Position numbers and translations under genes: made by a program
The notes under the pieces: generated by a model
What the model saw: only the letters and a program-made list of their open reading frames with translations
What the model was told of the DNA's origin: nothing
Databases searched by the model: none
NCBI GenBank assembly: GCA_024704765.1
Contig: JAKMXF010000044.1
Span: 668,057-732,056 of the forward strand
Source: Oopsacas minuta
Taxonomy: Eukaryota > Porifera > Hexactinellida > Lyssacinosida > Leucopsacidae
Direction of reading: 5' to 3'
DNA length: 64,000 bases
Shown: piece after piece, positions 21,801-31,156 of the stretch
How the letters are laid out: each line of letters begins with the position of its first letter
Position numbering within the stretch: the first letter of the stretch is position 1

Positions 21801-23675
21801 ACTTACGACAAAGATGCGATTATTTTCCCCGACTAGTAGACTGAGTTCAGAAAGAACTGAAGTAACAGTCTCTGAGGGAACAAGATTAACAAATCCATCT
21901 AGAATTTCAAAAGAATGCCCATAAAGGAGTAGATTAGCAAACATCTTTGGTATCAGGTTTGGATCAAATGCTATTTTAGACAATATATCCTCTCTCTCTC
22001 TCTCTGATTGGGGAAATGTATAGGCTTCATAAACTTGACATAATTCGCGATAAATATGCTCTAATCCAAGAGAATTATTGTTCACTTCGTAGCCAGTTGG
22101 AAGTTCTTTGGATTTGGTGATGTTATGACTAAGATTTATGAGAGAAGAATATTTCAAACAAAGATGATCAAGAAGTATTTGTAGTCCCCGCCAGAAATAT
22201 AGCAGCTGCTGAATGTCATCTTGACAAGCTACGATTATATTGAGTATAGCGATGAGTAAGCTGCTTGGATTTTTAAGAACAATAAATTGCTGAGACATCG
22301 CAAATTTCATATTTTTCCTCAAGATTTGCTGTCTAGACTCGATGCTAGTCTCAGTTTTGCTATCTTTTTGAATGCGATGCAATTCTCTAAGGGACTGACT
22401 ATACTGTTCCCAGTTGTCAAGCTGAAGAGGCAGTAATAACGCCTTTACATTCCTCATTACACTACTTCTACTCTTCTGAGAATTGATTTCTGACTCTATA
22501 ATCTCATTTATAGAAGACTGGTGGATAAGTGAATATTTTATTAGTTCTTCTTCTTCATCAACAATAATCCCGTGCTTCAATGCAATCTTTTGGCATTCAG
22601 AAATAGAGAGTTTAGGCGTATCACGAGGTTTATTGAGAATATACGTGATTCCTTTCTGTATTGCCTGAGCGGATTCAATGACATTACCTGGAGCTCTAAC
22701 TACATGATACTTATCTTGACACAAATTGGGTAACTTCTTAAACGCAGCGAATTTCTCTTTCATATTCTGATGATCCATAAAAACAAGACAGATCTTTAAT
22801 CCAAAATCTGACATTATTCTACTTAACTGTGTGAATTGGTTATCCTCCAAATCATTCAATGTTATAAATACGTAAACAATTGTTGATACGTCTAACACGA
22901 AACTGAGTTGTTTATCAAAATTAAGAGCATCTCCTCTCAAATTTAGGAACATGATAGGATCATCAGTGAACTCATTGACCTTGGGGCTATGACATGGAAG
23001 ATACCAATTTATTTCTATTGTCCCGTTAAAATAGACTTTTTCTTGAGTAAATCCATCACTTTGTCGGTTTAAAAAACAATCGCCTATAATTCCCAAAACT
23101 TTATTAAGAATCGAAGATTTCTGACTTTCAGAACATTTTCCAATTCGAATAAAGGAAATTAAACTAAGCTTTTCATGAATCACAGGAAATAACCTAGGGT
23201 TAGAATTCTTTGTATTGTAACCTTTCAATAAAGTATGAAATGCATATGAGAAATAAACAGGCTTTGAAATTCTAGGATCGACCACTATTAGGGGTAGAGA
23301 GAGCTGACACTTGGTAGCTTGCGAGAGAAGTATGTGTCTGAATAAATGATCTGAGCGTAGAAATATGTATAGAAATATATCCATTGGGTTAACCTTCAGT
23401 TGATTTGTAATTTCTGAATCTCCCCAAATATCCTCCTCATCAGTTTGATTTTTAGAATCTTGAACAGTACTGGAATTCAGCGCAGCGTTAATAGTACGAC
23501 TCTTTGAATCAAGCAACATAATACGATCCAACATTATATTAGCTAACTTCACAACAGTTATGTCACTTGTTTCAGAATCAATATTAACTTTCTTAATACT
23601 GATTACTTCTCTAAATGTGAGAGGAGGTAGATTCCAATCATAGCCCTCACTGAGATTAGACATATTCAATAGCAC
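18801..23675 (-). CDS. GVIN/VLIG-type very large GTPase
   Basis: A single uninterrupted exon of 1624 codons. Vertebrate GVIN proteins are about 2400 residues and are also encoded by one giant exon; they are interferon-induced dynamin-superfamily-like GTPases of cytosol and nucleus. Landmarks: NPMDIFLYIFLRSDHLFRHILLSQ and CQLSLPLIV near residues 97-130; the P-loop GIQSSGKSTLLNTMFGL with FPVSSGRCTRGVFMQ near 622-655; DTEGLRAPEL near 680; HDNELATFVVGL; FVHQNVSD near 755; a long helical region; and a C-terminal Cys/His block CPFCAEPCLLSS...HRPAGINGM near 1483. All of these are in family order, so the gene looks intact but shorter. No CARD or death domain is fused. A role in host defence is inference from the vertebrate family only. 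A TC microsatellite inside (near 21990-22007) encodes a Ser/Arg/Glu run. Confidence 0.92.
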   Translation of the reverse strand: MLLNMSNLSEGYDWNLPPLTFREVISIKKVNIDSETSDITVVKLANIMLDRIMLLDSKSRTINAALNSSTVQDSKNQTDEEDIWGDSEITNQLKVNPMDIFLYIFLRSDHLFRHILLSQATKCQLSLPLIVVDPRISKPVYFSYAFHTLLKGYNTKNSNPRLFPVIHEKLSLISFIRIGKCSESQKSSILNKVLGIIGDCFLNRQSDGFTQEKVYFNGTIEINWYLPCHSPKVNEFTDDPIMFLNLRGDALNFDKQLSFVLDVSTIVYVFITLNDLEDNQFTQLSRIMSDFGLKICLVFMDHQNMKEKFAAFKKLPNLCQDKYHVVRAPGNVIESAQAIQKGITYILNKPRDTPKLSISECQKIALKHGIIVDEEEELIKYSLIHQSSINEIIESEINSQKSRSSVMRNVKALLLPLQLDNWEQYSQSLRELHRIQKDSKTETSIESRQQILRKNMKFAMSQQFIVLKNPSSLLIAILNIIVACQDDIQQLLYFWRGLQILLDHLCLKYSSLINLSHNITKSKELPTGYEVNNNSLGLEHIYRELCQVYEAYTFPQSEREREDILSKIAFDPNLIPKMFANLLLYGHSFEILDGFVNLVPSETVTSVLSELSLLVGENNRIFVVSIIGIQSSGKSTLLNTMFGLHFPVSSGRCTRGVFMQFIAIDPALTSKLGYNYLVVLDTEGLRAPELSGEISFSHDNELATFVVGLCDLTIINLFGEDQSQFQDILQIAVLALIRMQLSYNKPRCIFVHQNVSDINARQNLSYGKQKFLDLLDEMTRCVAKLENCSDKYNSFRDVIEYDPLEDTYFFPSLYQFPPPMSIVSDDYSNMSEQLKSKIVNYYSSQMSSFLTITDLRDKLDLIWNSLLKENFVFNYQNVRERNAAFEMDQILGNWTSNFGYEMYKCQNKVKNAISICTTDIIDKTFKDCHSEIRKNCKEILRKDQNAIMNTLFVHHKDKDIFRKWESRAENHFNHIRERKKFEICEDLDILYKYTKQTLNVTTKYKQQKDEILVKAKNEIIKQSKDIHPLSPIDKSMIISNLFERLWAEWSSGISEGEEEAIDITNDLKGIIETDCLDYLHINQGEKESINLEIEPSEYEDFGQEQFKIIEGGYTVHDQLSGSTIKTACRYVTRKLRELFNQQKQEHRSDATEQRIYHFIDTTSAEVSDYIKSLNQSHPYNISYFEKLIRIVVSLVEEFNERDWHLSSHKITLTPIFKYSLSLHQCCRAIPEFRTIHTAFKEKNNTNAQLARIKNELEPIFSVFCQGTQIELSCAIYLSTIIFEGMKGFLGTFLHEEIVPLFLQDPDNIAIFTRRSSLQFQVLKELADREDFTQYIDYISNPINYLKDWIKVKLSSYCTKNIVLDNVITSLLNPKIQTLKEHYLLSLWDCFTGVKSGNEIPFREYIVKFYESVKQFVSNTSIASFDFISVFDNPISNSKEFLQYFSKSFQNNIENQDWKIWITQILSVNLNYRLISDNLLQCKSLCPFCAEPCLLSSVSHDHYCCSLHRPAGINGMPYKHSNKFVATECTLLLKMKSSFILGGITYKMEDYRTVNEYFSSWKILEKDAIDSKYWKWIFYKFCNQFMDHYHYEYNSEIENWSDLNKEEAISNLTSHYQTFLFKTNK

Positions 23676-24295
23676 ACAACTAGCGAGGGATATCAGAAAA
23701 TAGCTAATTCTAAATAAAATTACAGCTGAAAATACATGGAAATACTAGTTTCTAGCATGATTACGTCGGAGAAAAGAGAAGAAGGAATTCCAAGAGTAAC
23801 AACCAAGGGATCTACTTTGATATATATACTTTTTAAAAGGTATGAAATTGTGACAGTCCAATACCTCGGGAGCCAGCAGGAGCTCCTGTTGAGGACGCAA
23901 TTCATTTTACCTGAACTAATGTTAAGGGGAAGCCATTGATGTATACATATTTAGGCCGCAGTATAGCTGTATAGGTGGTAACGGGTCTATCCTATCGGTC
24001 CGCGTTCAGCCAAAATTCTTTACTCAGGCCCCGAGCCTGAGCTAGAACGGGCTCAGACTTGCGGTAAGTTAACGGTGTGAATGAATATTTAGCTCAGCTA
24101 GCTATCTGAGCTATCAATATCTTCTTGCAGTAAACTATCTTAATAAGAATCTACATATATTTCACGTAGCTCCATCTATTAGCATTTCAATAAGTGTACA
24201 TATAAAAAGTTTTCAACCTAAAATAGAGATATCCTGTGTTGGCATAAATAGAGTATAATACAAACTAAATTACACTCCCTTTAGGGTAAGCAGAA
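23676..24295. other. Intergenic, GVIN promoter side
   Basis: Between the GVIN-like start and the ASPH stop. Small ORFs at 23720-23939 overlap on both strands and show no conservation. Short inverted phrases (ggagccagcaggagctcc near 23869, aggccccgagcct near 24027) are present. No promoter element could be named. Confidence 0.5.
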
Positions 24296-26833
24296 TTATA
24301 TCGGAGAGAGAGATCTCTTCTGTTGCTGATTGAGATCAGGATGCCATATATCGACAATTAGAATTATCCGAATAGATTTACTCTCTTGCCATACTTCATG
24401 CTCAAAAGAATCGTCAAATATGATTACCTTACCTTCCTCCCAGCTCCTAAAATACACATCTTTAGAGTTATCTGAGAAGTTATACGTACAGTAATATAAT
24501 AATCGAGTAAGAAATACCTTGTCTCATTACCAACCCTTATTCTGACATTTTCTGGAATGATAAGCCCTAAATGCATCCTAAGTCTGCAGTTAGTTGGTCC
24601 GCAGTGAGGAGATACGTGTGTTCCCGGATGCATAACTGAGAACTTTATCTAACATGTAAAACCAGAAGTAAATCGGAATATTATAAGATAGTATTGAGCT
24701 ATTACCTGTCCTCTCTTACAAGATGTAGCATCTGCCATAGTATCAATAATCTGACAAGTCCTAGGAGTCTTTTCACAAGCTTTAGCGTTCTTTCTACCCT
24801 GCTGATATAGAGTGTACTGCTTCCAATCTCCAGTGTCTGTGAGTCCCTCATCCTCTGGCTCGAATATACCCCTCTCTTCATCTAGAATAGCCTCAGCTTC
24901 TGAGAGGATAGTTCTCCAAGATTTCTCAAGCTTCTCTATATAGCTAGAATTAAATAAATATAATTATTGGACATAATAAGTTACTACATGGTGGTAGTGC
25001 TTACTCGTAATGCCCTGTCTGTTTAGGTTCCCACCAGGGACTAGCTCGTAGATTGGGTGCATTGTAAAGAGATCTCTGCCATGCAGACAGTAACAAGCCT
25101 TCATTTGCTCCTTGTTGGTAATATTTATAAGCCTATATCAATAGCAGAATATTATAAATAAAACTACATATAATATTCTATTAGGAGTGAAAAGTACTTC
25201 TGCTCGCTTGTCTAACTTCAGCAGAGAATCTCCTAGCCTGGTGAAGAATCTTCCTTCATGACAATACTCATCTAATTCTATTCCTCTTCTAATCATCTCC
25301 ACTGCTTCTATGAACTTGTTTTCTGAGTAGCTCAGAAATCCTAAATGACATAATGCTCTACCGTTATCCTTCCATTTTAATAAGACTCCCTTGAATACTT
25401 CTTTAGCCTAAATTATTACATTTTATAGAGCTGAAAGATTGAAATATGTAAGTTTGAAGTTTTGAACAGAATTGTATTTGAAAATTTCCCAAACGTCCAA
25501 AATTCAGAGTTATAGCATGAATATGGTGGTCGGATAATCGGCAACATTGCCGAATACAAACATAATTTCAACTCTATATAACTATCGACAAAGATGAAAC
25601 ATAGTAATGGATGAAATTACTTGATTGATGTATAATTATTAGGGCATTAGTCGTTCACCAAATTAATGATAGGAGATCGCGATCCCGATCCTTGCACTAA
25701 AAAGGATCGCGATCAGGTTGACGATCACTTTTCTGATCACAATTCTGAAATTTATAAGTACCTCAAATAGGGAGATGCTCTATTACGTCCGTCCTTCAGC
25801 GCGCCCATGCGTAATCTACCAGTCCGATTGCCATCAAAATTAGTACATATATTTTGATATACATTTTGGGGTATAGATTCGCAAAATTTCAAATTCAGTC
25901 AACCTAAAACGATCGAAAATTTTTGGGAAAAAAATGAAAAATCTTCCATTCGATCACTGTTTATAAAATGATCAGCGATCATCCTACGATCGCCAAAAAT
26001 AGATCATAATAATAATTGTGTAAATTTAACCTGAGCATCCTGTCCTGACATGAGATACTGTATTCCTAACAAGTTCCTCCATTTAGCTATATCAGGTTGT
26101 ATATCACTCAACATGATATAAGCATCTCTAGCTTTCTGCTTGAATCCTCTGAATGAAGCTCTATCTGCTAGTCTCTCCAGAGAAGTTATTCTCAATCCCA
26201 CAAATACTTGTTCAGACATTCCTACTTTATAATACTCTTCTATGCTACGCTCCAGTAACTGATTACTCAGTTGGAGCTCAGCCTGTCTGTCTATACAGCT
26301 AGCTAACCCGTATTGAGCACGAGCACTACTGGGATATTTCCTGAGTATAGATTCAAATGCAGCTACAGCATCTTCTATAGTTTTATCATGCTCAGCTTTA
26401 TCTGCTGCAGCAAAGAGCTTCTTCTTAATTGAAAAGTCTAATTTCTCTGCTTTAGAGAGAGGCAGTGAGCCTAGGAAGGAGGATGTGACAGCTTCTTGAG
26501 GTTTCTTACTCTTCGACTTTTCTCCTAATTTCTCAGGACCTGAACCTATACAGTAGTTGTTAGTAGAGTCACAGGTTGTAAGGAATATCCCTATAATAAC
26601 TGCTACAGATATTATAATAACAGATCCTATATATATGTATCTGTAGCTTTTATGATTAGTAGATTGTTCTAGAAGATAGAATAATTGTTAAGAATATAGT
26701 AAGATTAGTTCTATAATGTGCTATAAATCTCTATAACATATCCTACATATAATACCCTTACTTACTACTTCATACTTGTCTTAGTAGACTGTGATTTGTT
26801 AGTCTTGTCTGTTCTCTTTACTTTACCACTCAT
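24296..26833 (-). CDS. ASPH: Aspartyl/asparaginyl beta-hydroxylase (ASPH)
   Basis: Seven exons on the minus strand: 26833-26776, 26668-26031, 25407-25198, 25132-25005, 24943-24706, 24648-24518 and 24446-24296. All introns are GT-AG, the phases agree, and the sum is 517 residues. ASPH is an ER type II membrane enzyme that hydroxylates Asp/Asn in EGF-like domains using Fe(II) and 2-oxoglutarate. Exon 1 gives a short basic cytosolic tail; exon 2 begins with one membrane segment (YIYIGSVIIISVAVIIGIFL) followed by luminal TPR-like helices. Exons 4-7 give the oxygenase domain: YYQQGANEGLLLSAWQRSLY, then RGQ|IKFSVMHPGTHVSPHCGPTNC, NETR|SWEEGKVIIFDDSFEHEVW and DIWHPDL near the end. The His in SPHCGPTN and in FEHEVW are the iron-ligand positions. 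The exon 1 boundary is the least certain. Confidence 0.93.
25408..26030. other. ASPH intron 2, longest intron, rich in GATC palindromes
   Basis: This 623-base intron is five to ten times longer than the other ASPH introns. Between 25674 and 26005 it is packed with palindromic GATCGCGATC, CGATCG and TGATCA phrases (about ten GATC sites), and inverted phrases at its ends can pair. It may be a decayed insertion. Confidence 0.5.
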
Positions 26834-27229
26834 CTCTGTTAATCACAAATAATAGTAATACCTAGTTTAATTGATTTCAGTAATAATTAATTGTGAGGCT
26901 TGCTGCTTGCATATCTGCAGTAACTCTAGTAAATACGTATCATAACAATTTTCTATTCATTTTACTTCAAAAGTATCAACCGGAATAATCTTTGTAAATC
27001 ATTAAAGAATAAAGATACAATCATAATCCTTCATCTCGAACAATTGTGCTTTCCCTGAGGGTTCGAGATATCAGATATTAACTGTACTTATAGAGTGACG
27101 TATTATTGTGTCCTTATTAACTACATTAAATAAGGAAATACAATTCTTTGTGTATTAAACCTGCATTGACAGTACAAAAATATATTGAGAAACCAGCAAA
27201 TACATCAATTTAAATGTACACTCGCATTC
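26834..27229. other. Intergenic upstream of ASPH
   Basis: 396 bases between the ASPH start and the stop of the pseudokinase gene on the same strand. AT-rich; no recognisable element. Confidence 0.5.
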
Positions 27230-28465
27230 CTACACTGCAAGAGACCGTATCCATTCGAAATATACCTGCTCCATAGTGTTAACCTTATTCTGTAAATAGT
27301 CGTGACTAAGCAGTTTGCTGACGTCATATCTCTCACTAGGATTCTTCATCAAACATAAACTAGTAAAGTTCTTGAATGTTCTAGAACATGTAGCGTCAGG
27401 GAGTTCTGGACAGCTGCCAGTTGAGATATTCTGCAGAATAACGGAATACCTCTTAATCACGGGGACTGGTATCCCACGGCCTGTCACCCTCAGAAGGATG
27501 GCCTTATTGAGATCTTCTGAACAGCTGTAAGAGAAAGGGTATAGACCAGTACTTGCTTCTATGAGAATAACCCCCAAACTCCATACATCTCCCAGTGATC
27601 CGGTAACGCCCCCAGAGAACCTCTCTGGAGGTAGATATATTCGAGGAGTCAGTTTACAAGTCGACTTGTCTTGTGCGAAGTTAACCAACTCATAATCTGA
27701 AAGCTTGACAGCTCCGTATGTATTGAATAGAATATTCTCAGGCTTGAGGTTCTTGTGTGCTGTTCCGTTGTCTCTCAGGAATTTGAGGCCACGTATAATA
27801 CATACGGTTACGTATGCGAGAGCATCTTCATTAATCCTTAGACATAATGTGTCTAATATTAAACGTAGAGATCCTATGTCCATAAACTCGGTGTATATAT
27901 CTAATGTGAAATGAGAAGCGTGTTTGTACGAGTTATCAGCATTGGATAGGAAATAGCAGTAGAGTCCAACCAGATATGGAGAAGTAGAACGATGGAGAGT
28001 ATCGAGATCCTGTAGAGACGTGCTGATGCGATTCTGTTTAGATTCTAACTTCAGTTTCTTGTTAATCATCCATACACCAGTAGCTGCATTCAGGACACGC
28101 GAGGTCTCATCACTCGAGAACTTAGCTAACTCGCACTGTGATTCGAAGTGAGGTAGATCTAAATAGTTGTGTGAGTTCTTAGAATACTCTTTTACTATTT
28201 TCTTCTTCTTCTTGATGAAATCTTTAAGAGAATTCCTCTCCTTGAAGGAGAACTGAGAGGAATCCAGGTCTGTCTCAGTAGGTAGGTTGGATAACACTTC
28301 TTCTAAGTTAATCAGAGAGTTTATTATAAAATTGTGTACAGGTCTGTTCCCAGATTTCTTTGGTGTATAGCAATCATCCAATTTCTCTACTGAGTCATGT
28401 CTGTCTCCCTCCTGCAGCTGTTTGTGAATAAGCACAGGAGTGTTAGAAGTACTGTCTGTAGTCAT
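27230..28465 (-). CDS. MAP2K-like (STE7) pseudokinase
   Basis: A single exon of 411 codons. The C-terminal 280 residues follow the MAP2K kinase domain: TGVWMINKKLKLE (beta-3 Lys kept), SPYLVGLYCYF, the hinge region MDIGSLRLILD, RGLKFLRDNGTAHKNLKPENILFNTYGAVKLSDYE, IYLPPERFSGGVTGSLGDVWSLGVILIEASTGLYPF and a closing MKNPSERYDVSKLLSHDYL. Catalytic signature residues are lost: HRD reads HKN (near residue 237), DFG reads DYE (near 257), the helix-C Glu position is Ser (ISTSLQDL), and no Gly-rich loop is visible. The Lys and Asn of the catalytic loop survive. By these residues it should lack phosphotransfer and probably acts as a scaffold or allosteric partner (inference). The N-terminal 130 residues are polar, with a KKKKK run. 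The frame is intact, so it is a gene, not a relic. Confidence 0.8.
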   Translation of the reverse strand: MTTDSTSNTPVLIHKQLQEGDRHDSVEKLDDCYTPKKSGNRPVHNFIINSLINLEEVLSNLPTETDLDSSQFSFKERNSLKDFIKKKKKIVKEYSKNSHNYLDLPHFESQCELAKFSSDETSRVLNAATGVWMINKKLKLESKQNRISTSLQDLDTLHRSTSPYLVGLYCYFLSNADNSYKHASHFTLDIYTEFMDIGSLRLILDTLCLRINEDALAYVTVCIIRGLKFLRDNGTAHKNLKPENILFNTYGAVKLSDYELVNFAQDKSTCKLTPRIYLPPERFSGGVTGSLGDVWSLGVILIEASTGLYPFSYSCSEDLNKAILLRVTGRGIPVPVIKRYSVILQNISTGSCPELPDATCSRTFKNFTSLCLMKNPSERYDVSKLLSHDYLQNKVNTMEQVYFEWIRSLAV

Positions 28466-29059
28466 AAGTCTAAGATGACATATATTAGTCGATCATTTAC
28501 GTAATTGAAGATTAAGGAGTTTAAACCCTATCAATAAAGCCAAATACTTGCCTATCCAGTTGTGCTGTTTGGCGCAATATTATATTGAATAGTTAGATTT
28601 CTAAGACAATTTTCTTATGATTACAATGATTGTAGAGTTAGGTGTTGTTGGTAGAAATACAGTATAAGCTCCACAAACGCGGGATGATGAAACGAGGCGA
28701 CCTGCATGCTGCACCCCGTTTGTGTAGGTTACACTGCATTAGAAAATTGAAAAATATTGTAAAATTGGTTAAGTGCGTTACCATGTGTAATGTTGGTACT
28801 TGAGCAGTTGAGTCTAAGCATAGTGATATGATAGCTGGATTATCCAAAGTAAATGATTAATTGAAACAAATATTTGAAATATACTTTTATACCAGTATCC
28901 CTAAGTACACATCTAAAGTACCTCATATCATGCTGCAGAATTCTGATAGAAGTGAATCAGCATATCAGTTGCCATCAGAGTATCCAATTAGTAGCAAGCA
29001 TAGAGGGTTGCACAATTGCCAGAAATGAAACTGAATTACATTTTGAATACATATCTAAA
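28466..29059. other. Intergenic
   Basis: 594 bases between two minus-strand genes. The small ORFs at 28638-28847 and 28874-29131 have no conserved character. I see nothing else in it. Confidence 0.5.
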
Positions 29060-29851
29060 CTATCCGTGAAGAAACATTCGTGCCCAGTAAGTAGACTGGT
29101 CGTATATCCCGAGGAAGATAGCACCTCCTAAAGATATTTGCAATGCTCTAGGTCCCAGACCAGCCAGCAGAGCACGATATCCATCATGTTTATATATGTT
29201 AATCAACACAGTATATACTCCAATAGTATTGTTACTCAGCATAATACGAGTCTTAGCTACATCTATTGGTGTAGTAACAGCTGCTGCTATTCCTCCTGCC
29301 ACTGCTCCTACTGTAGCTGACTGCCATACAGCTAGCTTATCACCCTCCCCTCGTACTAACCTCTTTAAGTATTCCCATAGTGGGTACTGTACGAGAGAGA
29401 ACGGTACCTCTCTAGTCACTGTGGCAGTATACCCGCGGTATAGACATTTATACCCTCCCTCCCTTATTACTGTCTTCAGGACCCTCCAGCTGGAGGTCAG
29501 TGAGTTAGCCTGAGCACGCTGTTTGATTAGTTCACAGGGTACCCGTACCACACAAGAGGTAATCTCTCCTAAACTAGCAGCTAGCATATTCATTGCTAAC
29601 ATTTCAGAAACATTTCCCCTTGTACGAACATACTCATAGGTCAAGAAGAATGTAGCAGAGGAGGGCATGGAGCCCATCAATAGTGGACCAATACCAGCAT
29701 ACAGACGAGACACACCTCCAGACTTCAAGAACCCATGTTCACTCTGTATACGTGTCTTGATGGTGTCTATCGGAAATAGAATAGCATCTACACTCAGGCC
29801 TGATAGAGCACCCCCAACAAGAGAGGGACCTATTGAATATGATGAATTCAT
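29060..29851 (-). CDS. SLC25A26: Mitochondrial S-adenosylmethionine carrier
   Basis: A single exon of 263 codons. This inner-membrane carrier imports SAM into mitochondria in exchange for S-adenosylhomocysteine, supplying mitochondrial methyltransferases. The three mitochondrial-carrier repeats each show the Px(D/E)xx(K/R)x(K/R) signature: FPIDTIKTR at 27-34, VPCELIKQRAQ near 113 and TPIDVAKTR near 205. Segments typical of this subfamily are SVDAILFPIDTIKTRIQSEHG, RLYAGIGPLLMGSMPSSATFF, YRGYTATVTREVPFSLVQYP and LQISLGGAIFLGIYD. Length and repeat spacing match the family. Carriers for other substrates differ at these blocks, so the SAM assignment is fairly safe. No presequence is present, as usual for carriers. 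Confidence 0.94.
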   Translation of the reverse strand: MNSSYSIGPSLVGGALSGLSVDAILFPIDTIKTRIQSEHGFLKSGGVSRLYAGIGPLLMGSMPSSATFFLTYEYVRTRGNVSEMLAMNMLAASLGEITSCVVRVPCELIKQRAQANSLTSSWRVLKTVIREGGYKCLYRGYTATVTREVPFSLVQYPLWEYLKRLVRGEGDKLAVWQSATVGAVAGGIAAAVTTPIDVAKTRIMLSNNTIGVYTVLINIYKHDGYRALLAGLGPRALQISLGGAIFLGIYDQSTYWARMFLHG

Positions 29852-31156
29852 TCGTAGCGGATAGTATGTCTATTAATTATTTGAGTTTAGGCGGAAATTG
29901 GATACAAAGACATATAAAATTCCCCCATGTATTATGGTGAAATAACAAAATACTTATCTAGTAAATTTATACTTAGGACCAAAATCTAATCAAGTGATCC
30001 ATACACAAATTACATCCAATTGCATTAAATGAATAAATAAACAAAAATACTTTAGTATAATATTGTCCAAACTTACTTTAGCCCACTAGGGAAACACAAG
30101 CATCGGTAACATTGCATTGGTGACGGAAATACCCTTTCAGAAAAAGAGTCCATTAATTACTCTGCTAACATAATCTAATAAGTAAATGTAGCTCTATCAT
30201 AATCTCTATGACCTGAATGTTAATCTTAGTATTACCGGTACTCGTTATTCTAATCACACTTCATAAGGTATTCCTGCATATGTAATTATGACTTATAATA
30301 AGTATACACAGTAAGAATTGTCCCAAATTAATCTCACACTATTCTACCTTTACAAGATTTGCTACAATTAGGGTTTGGGACTATCCGACAATGAAAGATA
30401 CCGGATAGTTTTTCATTCAGATATCCGAATATCCGTTTTACAGTAATACTTTTCCCAGTTTGTTATTAGATTCACTTTATGCTTGTATTGCATGAATAAT
30501 ATGCTAATATACGAATTGATTTTGAAGAATAACTGAAATATAAGAATGACTAATATTCATTTACTAAACTAATGTATTATATTTAATCTAATCTAACTCC
30601 TTGAAGTAGCTTTTCAGGAAACATAACGTATCTATTATATCGTCACCTAGCCGGGATCGTATCTTGGTGATAAGTAGACCTACAGCAGAAAATGCTCTTT
30701 CAGATTCTACGCTTATTGGAGGTATTTAATCTAAGGCATTTAGGAGTATATTGAGGTGTCTAGACTACGATTTACAAACTATATGTGGATGCCAATTTAT
30801 CCGGATACCGGATAGTTGTAGTAGATTTACTAACCGGATTCCAAACTCTAGCTACAATGAAAATATGTCTTAGTGAATCGGTAACCAATGCACTGTCTGT
30901 AGCAGCAATTTTGTTGCATGCAACAAGGCAACATACGCAGTGCAACATTGTTGCAGAAAAATAGACTATCAAACTACAACTCCTACAACAAATCCATGGA
31001 TTTAATGGATATGGATTTTCTAAGTGAAATGGAATCCATCAGATCCACGAAATTTAGGATATCATAAGATGTATAGAATATATGCAACATAGAATACTGG
31101 TGTAGAATACTGGTGTAATATACACCATAGCTATGGATACAGATACAGGAATACGA
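29852..31156. other. Intergenic with hAT transposase relic
   Basis: 1.3 kb between SLC25A26 and MTBP. It contains a fragment of a hAT transposase (30588-30722) flanked on both sides by related phrases such as taccggatagt (near 30400 and 30800) and tatccgaatatccg, which may be remnants of the element's subterminal repeats. The ORF at 30772-30972 overlaps one of these and is not credible. Confidence 0.6.
30588..30722 (-). pseudogene. hAT transposase C-terminal dimerisation fragment
   Basis: Translated on the minus strand from 30722, the frame reads PPISVESERAFSAVGLLITK, continues through IRSRLGDDII and ends at a stop at 30588-30590. The ESERAFSAxGLL motif is the hallmark of the hAT C-terminal dimerisation (hATC) domain. 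The frame is closed by a stop immediately upstream, and no DDE region remains nearby, so this is a relic of about 44 codons. Confidence 0.82.

Noticed and set aside
24424-24633. Stand-alone 69-residue protein ending in a basic tail
   Set aside because: It is exon 6 of ASPH read through into the following intron; the spliced reading restores the oxygenase domain.
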